This document shows positions 1-6,416 of a DNA stretch of 64,000 nt, in pieces. Position 1 is the first letter of the stretch. Every line of letters begins with the position of its first letter. This DNA comes from Gammaproteobacteria bacterium. Its GTDB lineage: Bacteria > Pseudomonadota > Gammaproteobacteria > Burkholderiales > Gallionellaceae. A program made the translations under genes and the position numbers. The notes under the pieces are model-generated. The model ran no database searches. It was not told the origin of the DNA and saw only the letters and a program-made list of their open reading frames with translations. The stretch is taken from positions 1 to 64,000 of the forward strand of contig JAHIZO010000006.1 of assembly GCA_018814405.1 (NCBI GenBank). Direction: 5' to 3'.

Positions 1-141
1 GCTTATAGCCGAATCATGGATACCGACTACGCCGCTGAAACAACCGCGATGGCACGTAACAACATTCTGCAACAAGCAGGTACCGCAGTGCTGGCTCAGG
101 CGAACCAGACCCCCAACACTGTGCTGACTCTGTTGCGTTAA
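1..141 (+). CDS. Flagellin, 3' end only (cut by window start)
   Basis: This is the last 46 codons and stop of a flagellin whose beginning lies outside the window. The translated end ([20 protein letters not shown], then an [14 protein letters not shown]-type tail closing in LLR) is the conserved C-terminal D0 helix that packs in the filament core. Its 141 bases differ from the end of the next flagellin (892-1032) at four positions, all synonymous, so the two C-termini are identical in protein. A hairpin follows at 161-182. Whether the full gene is as short as its neighbour cannot be seen. Confidence 0.93.
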   Translation, partial: AYSRIMDTDYAAETTAMARNNILQQAGTAVLAQANQTPNTVLTLLR

Positions 142-160
142 GTAACGCAGCCTGAGCTGA

Positions 161-182
161 CCCCGGCCCTTCGTGGCCGGGG
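161..182 (+). terminator. Hairpin after first flagellin
   Basis: CCCCGGCC (161-168) and GGCCGGGG (175-182) form a perfect 8-bp GC stem with a 6-base loop, 19 bases after the flagellin stop. There is no U-run afterwards, so it may be an inefficient terminator or a 3' stabiliser of the abundant flagellin mRNA. Confidence 0.6.
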
Positions 183-235
183 CTAACAAAGCAAGAGTTG
201 GTAATAATTATCTAGCTATCGGCCACTGTCCATCC

Positions 236-252
236 TTGGAATGGTGATTGCA
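236..252 (+). promoter_or_regulatory. Possible sigma-54 promoter upstream of second flagellin
   Basis: TTGGAATGGTGATTGCA has the GG-N10-GC spacing and a good -12 element (TTGCA). The -24 element (TTGGAAT) departs from TTGGCAC. It lies 43 bases upstream of the sigma-28 -35 element. This is a pattern match only; I saw no adjoining enhancer site. Confidence 0.3.
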
Positions 253-278
253 GTTCCGGAAGAGAATGAAAATTCTTC

Positions 279-305
279 TAAAGTTTCTCCAGAACACTCC
301 GATAA
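279..305 (+). promoter_or_regulatory. Sigma-28 (FliA) promoter of flagellin
   Basis: TAAAGTTT (279-286), 11 bases, then TCCGATAA (298-305). The FliA consensus is TAAAGTTT-N11-GCCGATAA, so only one of 16 positions differs. Transcription would start near 312, giving a leader of about 70 bases before the flagellin ATG at 382. This marks the flagellin as a late (class 3) flagellar gene. Confidence 0.93.
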
Positions 306-381
306 CTAGAACAACGGCAGTTGATATGCTCAGCAACACGGGAACAACCAAGCCGTAGAATGAACTTTAAGGAGAACCATC

Positions 382-1032
382 ATGGCACAAGTCATCAATA
401 CCAACGTTGCAGCGCTCTTCGCCGGCGCAGCCCTGAACAAGTCCGCGATCGCTTTGCAGACCGCACAGCAACGTCTCTCCTCCGGCCTGCGCATCAACAG
501 CGCTAAGGACGACTCTACAGGCCTGGCTACTGCCACGGCATATGACACCCAGATTCGCGCCGCGAACGTGAACGTACGTCTGAAAAATGACGCTATCTCT
601 GCCGCGCAAACATCGGACGGCAAGCTAGGCATCGTCACCGAAAACCTGCAACGCATGTCTGAGATCTTGGCTGGTAACGGCGGCGTGAGTAATGCCGAGT
701 TCGCCGCCCTGGATGCTGTAAACACAACACTAGCGAGTGCAGGTGGCGCGAACACCTATGCTACCGGCATCGCCAATGTAGCAGCCAACCTGACGGCAGT
801 CGGCGCCCGCCGTGAAACACTCGGTGCCAGCATGGCCTCGAATGCTTCCGAAGTCGCCGCGCTACAGATCGACTCGGTGAACTTGTCGGCCGCTTATAGC
901 CGAATCATGGATACCGACTACGCTGCAGAAACAACAGCGATGGCTCGTAACAACATTCTGCAACAAGCAGGTACCGCAGTGCTGGCTCAGGCGAACCAGA
1001 CCCCCAACACTGTGCTGACTCTGTTGCGTTAA
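382..1032 (+). CDS. fliC: Flagellin, unusually short (216 aa)
   Basis: The protein self-assembles into the flagellar filament after export through the flagellar type III apparatus. The N-terminus (MAQVINTNVAAL; RLSSGLRINSAKDDSTGLA at about 32-50) and the C-terminus ([18 protein letters not shown] to LLR) are the conserved D0/D1 helices. At 216 residues it is well below the 270-500 usual for flagellins. The whole variable D2/D3 region is absent, as is the normal N-terminal D1 stretch that contains an EVxQL...FNG-type motif. AAGGAGA at 370-376 is a strong ribosome site for this ATG. It is the second of two tandem flagellins, expressed from the sigma-28 promoter at 279-305. Function as a full filament subunit is inferred. 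Confidence 0.93.
   Translation: MAQVINTNVAALFAGAALNKSAIALQTAQQRLSSGLRINSAKDDSTGLATATAYDTQIRAANVNVRLKNDAISAAQTSDGKLGIVTENLQRMSEILAGNGGVSNAEFAALDAVNTTLASAGGANTYATGIANVAANLTAVGARRETLGASMASNASEVAALQIDSVNLSAAYSRIMDTDYAAETTAMARNNILQQAGTAVLAQANQTPNTVLTLLR
892..1032 (+). repeat. Direct repeat of flagellin 3' end (copy of 1-141)
   Basis: These 141 bases match 1-141 at 137 positions. All four differences fall at third codon positions (Ala, Ala, Thr, Ala) and are silent. The match ends at the two stop codons; sequence after them is unrelated. This fits tandem duplication of flagellin genes with selection or gene conversion on the C-terminal part. Confidence 0.95.
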
Positions 1033-1051
1033 AATTAGTATCATAGAGTGA

Positions 1052-1075
1052 TCCCAGTCGGTATTCCGACTGGGA
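1052..1075 (+). terminator. Hairpin between flagellin and flaG
   Basis: TCCCAGTCGG (1052-1061), loop TATT, CCGACTGGGA (1066-1075): a perfect 10-bp stem 19 bases after the flagellin stop, without a U-run. flaG starts 22 bases later. It probably reduces, rather than stops, read-through from the flagellin promoter into flaG-fliDST. Confidence 0.55.
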
Positions 1076-1097
1076 GTTAAAGGTAAGGAGAGGCAAA

Positions 1098-1451
1098 ATG
1101 CTCATCCAAAACGTAAGTGGCGCAGTACAGGCCCCACAATCCTTCAGGCTCACCAGTGATGGTGCGCCAAAAGTCGCTGACGTCCCGGTAGCAACACAAG
1201 AAACAGTCAAGCAACCCTCGGATCAACAAGTGAAGGTCGCTGTGGACAGCATAAATCAGGCATTGAAGCAGGCGGACAAAAGCTTGCAGCTAAGCATTGA
1301 TCCAAGCACCAAGTCGCCTGTCGTCAAAATGATAGACTCGCAAACCGGTGAGCTGGTACGTCAATATCCCACCAAAGAGGTGCTGGCAATTGCCCAGGGG
1401 ATTGACCAGTTCTTAAAGCACCAAGGTACTCTGTTCAAACAAGAGGCCTAA
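1098..1451 (+). CDS. flaG: FlaG family protein
   Basis: A 117-residue soluble protein. The variable first 40 residues are followed by the FlaG domain (about 45-112): an amphipathic helix (VAVDSINQALKQADKSL), then beta strands (LQLSIDPS, PVVKMIDSQTGELVRQYP) and a final helix. FlaG proteins influence filament length in some bacteria, but their mechanism is unclear. Position between flagellin and fliD is the classic context. AAGGAG upstream supports the ATG. No promoter of its own was seen; read-through from the flagellin promoter is likely. Confidence 0.88.
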   Translation: MLIQNVSGAVQAPQSFRLTSDGAPKVADVPVATQETVKQPSDQQVKVAVDSINQALKQADKSLQLSIDPSTKSPVVKMIDSQTGELVRQYPTKEVLAIAQGIDQFLKHQGTLFKQEA

Positions 1452-1467
1452 GCGCAGGAGGCAGATC

Positions 1468-2829
1468 ATGGCAACCAACTCTGTATCATCAACGAGCGCA
1501 GGACTGGACGTCCCTGCGCTCGTTGAGCAATTGATGGCGACTGAACGTCGACCTATCGATACGCTGAATACCAAGATAAGCACTAGCCAGATCAAGATAT
1601 CGACTTTTGGGACAGTCAAAGGCTTGGCTGCCGATTTTCAAGCAGCGTTGCAAGGTCTCAATACCAGCCTGACTGGTTTCAGCGCGACACCTTCCGATAC
1701 CAGCGTGGTTTCAGCCTCAGCCGACAGTACCGCCGCTGCAGGCAATTATTCGCTCAATGTCACCGCACTGGCGCAAGCGCACAAACTAGCAGCTGCCGGC
1801 CAAGTAAGCGACACCACCGCCATTTCCACCGGAGCCTCGACTGTCACGTTCAGCGTAGGCGGTGTCAGTTCGGACATCACCATAGCTGCCGGTGCCACCT
1901 TGCAAGATATTCGCACAGCGATCAACGCTGCAAATTTGGGGGTAACAGCCACTGTCATCAACGACGGTAGCGGCACGCCTTTCCGCTTAGCGCTTTCCTC
2001 TGACGCTTCCGGCACAAGCAATGCGATCAACAGCATCACCATTCAGGCTGGTGGCGATGCTGCCATCAACGACTTGCTGGCATACAACCCGACAACCAAT
2101 GCTCCCACTCCAGCCATACCCATGGCTCAGACAGTGGCAGCACAGGATGCGTCGTTCACGTTGAACGGAATTCTGATCACCAAGCCTTCCAATGCCGTCA
2201 CAGATGCCATACAAGGCGTCACCCTTAATCTAAGCAAGATAGGGACTTCTGACGTGGTGATTGCGCGAGACACCGCAGCTGTCAGCAAAGCCGCTTCTGG
2301 ACTGGTTGATACTTACAATGCACTTTCCAGCAAACTCAAAACATTGACTGCCTACGGCAACACTGCCGGCGCTTTGGCGGGTGATGGCACATTGCGCATG
2401 ATGCAGGACCAGTTGCGCAGCATTCTAAATACGCCCGCCACCGGCGGCACGCTTTCCACGCTATCCGAAGTCGGCATCGGTTTTCAGGCTGATGGGACGT
2501 TAAAGCTGGATACGGCCAAACTTAACACCGCAATGGCCACGAATTTCAGCGATGTTACCAATTTATTTTCGTCCGCAGGCGGCTTCGCTACACGGCTGGA
2601 GACATGGGCAACAGGGGTTGTTCAGCCTACGGGACTGATAGATCAGCACACAGACAATCTGAATACGACAATCAATAGCTATAATGAGCAGATTCGCACA
2701 CTAGAAGTGAAGATGACTGCTTTGCAAAAACAGTACACAAAAACATATACTGACCTCAATACGATGCTGATGAGCATGAATAGCACCAGCACCTATCTGG
2801 CGCAGCAATTCGCCTCGGGAGGAAACTAA
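1468..2829 (+). CDS. fliD: Filament cap protein FliD (HAP2)
   Basis: FliD forms the oligomeric cap at the filament tip and guides folding of incoming flagellin. The 453 residues fit the family (E. coli about 470). The N-terminal motif GLDVPALVEQLMATERRPID (residues 12-31) and the C-terminal coiled-coil region (about 385-445, rich in heptads such as LNTTINSYNEQIRTLEVKMT) are typical; the middle is Ser/Thr/Ala-rich beta sheet. It starts 16 bases after flaG behind GCAGGAGG and its stop overlaps the fliS start by one base, so fliDST are translationally linked. Confidence 0.95.
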   Translation: MATNSVSSTSAGLDVPALVEQLMATERRPIDTLNTKISTSQIKISTFGTVKGLAADFQAALQGLNTSLTGFSATPSDTSVVSASADSTAAAGNYSLNVTALAQAHKLAAAGQVSDTTAISTGASTVTFSVGGVSSDITIAAGATLQDIRTAINAANLGVTATVINDGSGTPFRLALSSDASGTSNAINSITIQAGGDAAINDLLAYNPTTNAPTPAIPMAQTVAAQDASFTLNGILITKPSNAVTDAIQGVTLNLSKIGTSDVVIARDTAAVSKAASGLVDTYNALSSKLKTLTAYGNTAGALAGDGTLRMMQDQLRSILNTPATGGTLSTLSEVGIGFQADGTLKLDTAKLNTAMATNFSDVTNLFSSAGGFATRLETWATGVVQPTGLIDQHTDNLNTTINSYNEQIRTLEVKMTALQKQYTKTYTDLNTMLMSMNSTSTYLAQQFASGGN

Positions 2830-3287
2830 TGTACCCATCCACTGCCACGCAAGCCTATGCAAAAGTCGGACTGGAATCCGGCGCACTCACCGCGGACCCA
2901 CACAAACTGATCTCTATGCTGTTCCAGGGGGCGTTATTGGCCATTGCCAACGCCAAGAATGGCATGTTGCGCAAAGACATCCCTGCAAAAGGTGCGGCGA
3001 TCTCCAAGGCCATCCTCATCGTTGGGGAAGGTCTGCAAGGCAGCTTGGATAAGAATGTCGGCGGCGAACTGGCGCAGAGTCTGGACGCGCTGTATGGCTA
3101 TATGTGTGCTCGACTGGTACACGCCAATGCCCACAACGATCTGGCCGCACTCGACGAAATCTCCGGATTGCTGAATGAACTGAAGGGCGCATGGGACACT
3201 ATCCGCCCACAGGCTCTCAATACCCAGCCGGTAGCGGCAGGCCAGCCAGCACAGAAACAAGAAGCATTGGTTTATGGCAGGGCATGA
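2829..3287 (+). CDS. fliS: Flagellin export chaperone FliS
   Basis: FliS binds the C-terminal helix of flagellin in the cytoplasm, preventing early polymerisation and delivering it to FlhA. The helical core (residues 1-125) has the family hallmarks: AYAKVGLESGALTADPHKLI near the N-terminus and a helical bundle ending in LLNELKGAWD. At 152 residues it is about 15-20 longer than usual, because of a Gln/Ala-rich tail after residue 128. Its ATG overlaps the fliD stop (TAATG). Confidence 0.93.
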   Translation: MYPSTATQAYAKVGLESGALTADPHKLISMLFQGALLAIANAKNGMLRKDIPAKGAAISKAILIVGEGLQGSLDKNVGGELAQSLDALYGYMCARLVHANAHNDLAALDEISGLLNELKGAWDTIRPQALNTQPVAAGQPAQKQEALVYGRA

Positions 3288-3610
3288 TCATGCATACCAT
3301 CGTTGAAGAATATAAGCAGTTATCCACTATCACCGGACAAATGCGCGATGCGGCAGATGCCGGAGACTGGGAACAGTTGATCGCACTGGAAAAACGTTGC
3401 GCACAACAAGTCGCAGAGATAAAACCACACGATGCAACACCGTCAGACGAAGCGTCGCGCTTGCAGAAAGTCGCCCTGATCAAAAAGATGCTGGCGGATG
3501 ACAAAGCGATCCGTGCCCGTACAGAGCCTTGGATGCATCAGTTGGATCGGATCATGAAAAGCGCCCGCAGCGAACAGCGCCTGCAGCAAGCATATTTGTC
3601 GCAGGGCTGA
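3284..3610 (+). CDS. fliT: Flagellar chaperone FliT-like
   Basis: A small (108 aa) mostly helical, charged protein directly after fliS, the usual position of FliT. FliT is the export chaperone for the FliD cap and in enterobacteria also inhibits FlhDC. Sequence conservation in this family is low, so the call rests on position, size and predicted all-helical character. The start chosen is the ATG at 3284, which overlaps the fliS stop as ATGA; a second ATG two codons later (3290) is equally possible. A longer frame reaching back to 3191 would lie inside fliS and is rejected. Confidence 0.75.
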   Translation: MIMHTIVEEYKQLSTITGQMRDAADAGDWEQLIALEKRCAQQVAEIKPHDATPSDEASRLQKVALIKKMLADDKAIRARTEPWMHQLDRIMKSARSEQRLQQAYLSQG

Positions 3611-3629
3611 TAACGCTCGGCAATGAGCC

Positions 3630-4697
3630 ATGTTGCCCGCGGATTTGCTTGCCTCCACCCTCGCCAGATTCGCGGCTACAGACAAGCCGCTCGTCGCCGC
3701 TGCAACTGACAAACAGAATCCGCAGAACGCTCTCAAACTGGAAGTCGGACAGCAAGTGCAAGCCACGGTTCAAGCCAAAGTGGCCGCCGACGTATTTCAG
3801 GTCAAAGTCGCCAACCAGACCATCCAACTGCAAATGCCCGCGTTCGTGCGCAGCGGCGACCAGGTCACACTGCAAGTCGTATCCTTGCAACCCAGGCTTT
3901 CCTTATCTTTCGCAGCCTCAAGCAATCCGCTCTCCACATCCGAACAACTCGGCTCGACTGCGCGGTTGCTCTCTTCCTTGTCACAACAGCCCATACGTCA
4001 GGATTATGTGCCACCGGTTCGCCGCGAGCCGCTATGGATCGGCGAGCGCACTGCACCGGACACATCAAAACTCGCCGGCAGATTGCAGCAGAGCCTGAAC
4101 CACAGCGGCTTATTCTATGAGTCGCATCAAGCGCAATGGATCGCGGGCACACGCACCACGCCACAATTGATGCAGGAAACACAGAATCTGTTGCGCCCAC
4201 AGGCTGCCCAAGCTGGCACAGCACAATCTGCCGTGCAGCCAAACAACGCCCAAACGACCTCAAACCCGACCCCGACACCTCTCACTATGGGTGGTGAGTC
4301 AAGCACACGTATGCCCTCCATCCCGGAACATCTGCAGCCGCTTGTGCAGCAGCAGATGCAGGCTTTGGAGAACAAGCAAGTGGTGTGGATGGGGCAAGCC
4401 TGGCAGGGACAGGACATGCGCTGGGAAGTGCGCGAAGAGGATGCTCGTTCCGGTAATGATGGCGACAACCAGAAACAATGGACGACCGAATTGCATCTCG
4501 ACCTACCCAATTTGGGCGGGGTGACCGCGCGCTTGAGCATGAACGGCAATGCAGTCAGCCTGAAGTTCGAGGTGGCCGATGACCAGACTGCCCGCACCAT
4601 GGAAGCCGCCAGCGCGCAGTTGATCGCCTCGCTGACCGCCCAGGGTGTCCCCGTGCTGCAGACCCACATCGAACGCATGCAAGAGGAGTCGCCATGA
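3630..4697 (+). CDS. FliK-like hook-length control family protein
   Basis: A 355-residue protein with a low-complexity middle (about 170-240, Gln/Ala/Thr/Pro-rich) and a C-terminal domain (about 265-350; WTTELHLDLPNLGGVTARLS, then a helix ending near HIERM) resembling the FliK substrate-switch domain. The N-terminal 110 residues are strand-rich (LEVGQQVQATVQAKV), unlike canonical FliK. A canonical fliK exists at 11555-12667, so this is a second family member. It overlaps the next gene by ATGA, pairing it with an FlhB C-terminal-domain protein, the natural partner of FliK. Role in this organism is not established. Confidence 0.78.
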   Translation: MLPADLLASTLARFAATDKPLVAAATDKQNPQNALKLEVGQQVQATVQAKVAADVFQVKVANQTIQLQMPAFVRSGDQVTLQVVSLQPRLSLSFAASSNPLSTSEQLGSTARLLSSLSQQPIRQDYVPPVRREPLWIGERTAPDTSKLAGRLQQSLNHSGLFYESHQAQWIAGTRTTPQLMQETQNLLRPQAAQAGTAQSAVQPNNAQTTSNPTPTPLTMGGESSTRMPSIPEHLQPLVQQQMQALENKQVVWMGQAWQGQDMRWEVREEDARSGNDGDNQKQWTTELHLDLPNLGGVTARLSMNGNAVSLKFEVADDQTARTMEAASAQLIASLTAQGVPVLQTHIERMQEESP

Positions 4698-4990
4698 ACA
4701 CGCCCAACCGGCAGTTGGCGGTCGCCCTCGCCTATCGCAGCGGTGACGCCGCACCCAAGGTCGTCGCCAGCGGGCGCGGCTTGATCGCGCAAGCCATCAT
4801 CGAACGCGCCAAGGAGCATGGGGTGTTCGTGCATGAATCGGAAGAGTTGGTGGCGATGCTGATGCAAGTTGAACTGGATCAACACATCCCGCCGGCTCTT
4901 TATCTGGCAGTGGCCGAGCTTCTAGCTTGGCTATACCGACTGGAGCGGGGAGAAAACCCTGCTATTCCATCCACCGTGAAAGCCTCGTAA
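4694..4990 (+). CDS. FlhB C-terminal-domain-like export switch protein
   Basis: The 98 residues match only the cytoplasmic part of FlhB/YscU that follows the autocleavage site (VALAYRSGDAAPKVVASGRG; later ELDQHIPPALYLAVAELLAW). The transmembrane region and the NPTH cleavage motif are absent, so it resembles a ready-made FlhB-CC fragment, comparable to YlqH/FlhX-type proteins. In FlhB this part changes export specificity from hook to filament substrates after FliK contact. Its start overlaps the FliK-like gene as ATGA, so the two are probably co-translated. Whether it can replace FlhB-CC is inference. Confidence 0.85.
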   Translation: MNTPNRQLAVALAYRSGDAAPKVVASGRGLIAQAIIERAKEHGVFVHESEELVAMLMQVELDQHIPPALYLAVAELLAWLYRLERGENPAIPSTVKAS

Positions 4991-5020
4991 CCGTTAGAAT
5001 CGCACGGGTATTCACTCAAG

Positions 5021-5803
5021 ATGGGGCGCACCATGCGCAGCAAAGAGATTCCACTCAAGATCGAAGTATTCGCCCAAGACGATGAGAATGATTTCATCCT
5101 GCGCGATCAGAGAGAGATCATGTCCGTCCTGCGCGACATCGTGCAGCAACAGAATCGCGTGGCGCTCTATTACAACGATGACAGCAGCATGGTACTGACA
5201 CTGTTGTTGGCTGCCGACGAGACCGGCATCTGGGTAGATGCCGCGCCCAATCCCGCGGACAATCGCAAGATCGAGCGTAGCAACCGCATTGTCTTTGTCA
5301 GCACGCACAACATGGCCAAAGTGCAATGGGTGTCAACTGAGACCACGCAAGGCCTATATCAGAACTCTGCTGCATTCTTCCTTCCGCTCCCCAAAAAGCT
5401 GCTGCGCTTGCAGCGACGCGACTACTACCGATTGCTTAATGCCGAACCGGAGGCTCTCAAATGCATGATCCGGCCTTATTCCGCGAAAAAACATATCCAT
5501 CACGAAGTGACGGTGATGGATATCAGCATCGGCGGTGTGGCGCTGGTCTGCGCCGAGGACAGTGTGGAATTGACGCCGGGTTCTACATATCAGGATTGCA
5601 TGATCGATCTGCCGGATGTCGGAACCATTCATACCGGTATCGAAGTGAAGAATATCTTTGAAGTTACGACACGAAGCGGCGAGGTCAAACGCAGGGCCGG
5701 CTGTGTGTTCGTCAAACCCGATGCTGAGGCAACCATGATGCTGCAGCGCTATGTGGCACAGGCGCAACGGGCGCTGGCCCAGAAGAAGCTAGAGGAAGAA
5801 TGA
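5021..5803 (+). CDS. ycgR: Flagellar brake protein, YcgR type (PilZ domain)
   Basis: A cyclic di-GMP receptor that slows flagellar rotation by contacting the motor (FliG/MotA) when c-di-GMP is high. The 260-residue protein has an N-terminal YcgR domain (about 10-115) and a C-terminal PilZ domain (about 120-245). The PilZ ligand motifs are present: RLQRRDYYR for RxxxR and the downstream DISIGG for (D/N)xSxxG. The start at 5021 is tentative; an ATG four codons later (5033) is possible. It follows the FlhB-like gene by 30 bases and converges with fliE. Confidence 0.92.
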   Translation: MGRTMRSKEIPLKIEVFAQDDENDFILRDQREIMSVLRDIVQQQNRVALYYNDDSSMVLTLLLAADETGIWVDAAPNPADNRKIERSNRIVFVSTHNMAKVQWVSTETTQGLYQNSAAFFLPLPKKLLRLQRRDYYRLLNAEPEALKCMIRPYSAKKHIHHEVTVMDISIGGVALVCAEDSVELTPGSTYQDCMIDLPDVGTIHTGIEVKNIFEVTTRSGEVKRRAGCVFVKPDAEATMMLQRYVAQAQRALAQKKLEEE

Positions 5804-5853
5804 GTTGCGTGCTTGCGTGCAGGGGATGATGCCCACAGCGCCCAACACGCTTA

Positions 5854-6189
5854 TCACACCTGCATATTCATGATGTCGTTATAGGCTGCCACGAACTTGT
5901 TGCGCACCTGAATAGCGGCTTGGAAGGAGATTTCGGATTTCTGCATGGCGATCATGGTGTCAGACAGGCTGACCTTGTCATCGCCCAGAATGAAAGCCTT
6001 CTGCAAGGACTCGGACTCGCGCTGCATCTGGTTCACGCCATCCAGCGACGATTTAAGAACATTGGCAAAATCGACGCCACCGGCAGCGGTCGTTGATTTC
6101 GGGGCGGATAGCGCATTTCCCTGTGCCGCAGAAACCGCAGCCTGCATCTGGGATAACAGATTGTCTACATTACTTATTTCCATGCCCAT
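5854..6189 (-). CDS. fliE: Flagellar hook-basal body protein FliE
   Basis: FliE (111 aa) sits at the base of the rod, joining the MS ring/export gate to the proximal rod. The conserved C-terminal half is clear (VNQMQRESESLQKAFILGDD; IAMQKSEISFQAAIQVRNKF). The start at 6189 is chosen because AGGAGGTG lies 5 bases upstream; a longer upstream frame begins before this ribosome site and is unlikely. fliE is transcribed alone and divergently from fliF, the same arrangement as in enterobacteria. Confidence 0.95.
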   Translation of the reverse strand: MGMEISNVDNLLSQMQAAVSAAQGNALSAPKSTTAAGGVDFANVLKSSLDGVNQMQRESESLQKAFILGDDKVSLSDTMIAMQKSEISFQAAIQVRNKFVAAYNDIMNMQV

Positions 6190-6318
6190 GTCACACCTCC
6201 TGTTCTTGTGCGCCTTGTGCGCATTGACCGATGGCGTCACAGTATCAGGACGGATATATTTACCTAAAGCCGAATAGCGCCGTAATTTCCCCGCTTTTCC
6301 AAAGACCGGACTTGCTCG

Positions 6319-6337
6319 ACAGGCAGATAATCCGCAT
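6319..6337 (+). promoter_or_regulatory. Weak sigma-54-like element upstream of fliF
   Basis: In the fliE-fliF divergent region (6190-6416), AGGCAGATAATCCGCAT has GG at 6322-6323 and GC at 6334-6335 with the correct 10-base spacing. Both flanks fit the consensus poorly. No sigma-28 or clear sigma-70 promoter was seen in this region, so the real fliE and fliF promoters are unresolved. Confidence 0.22.
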
Positions 6338-6416
6338 CGTAAAACGAGTGTAGGTGCGGGCAGACCCTCTGGTTTGCGCCATAACTTACAAGTGGAGCAC
6401 GAACAAGGTGAACAGT

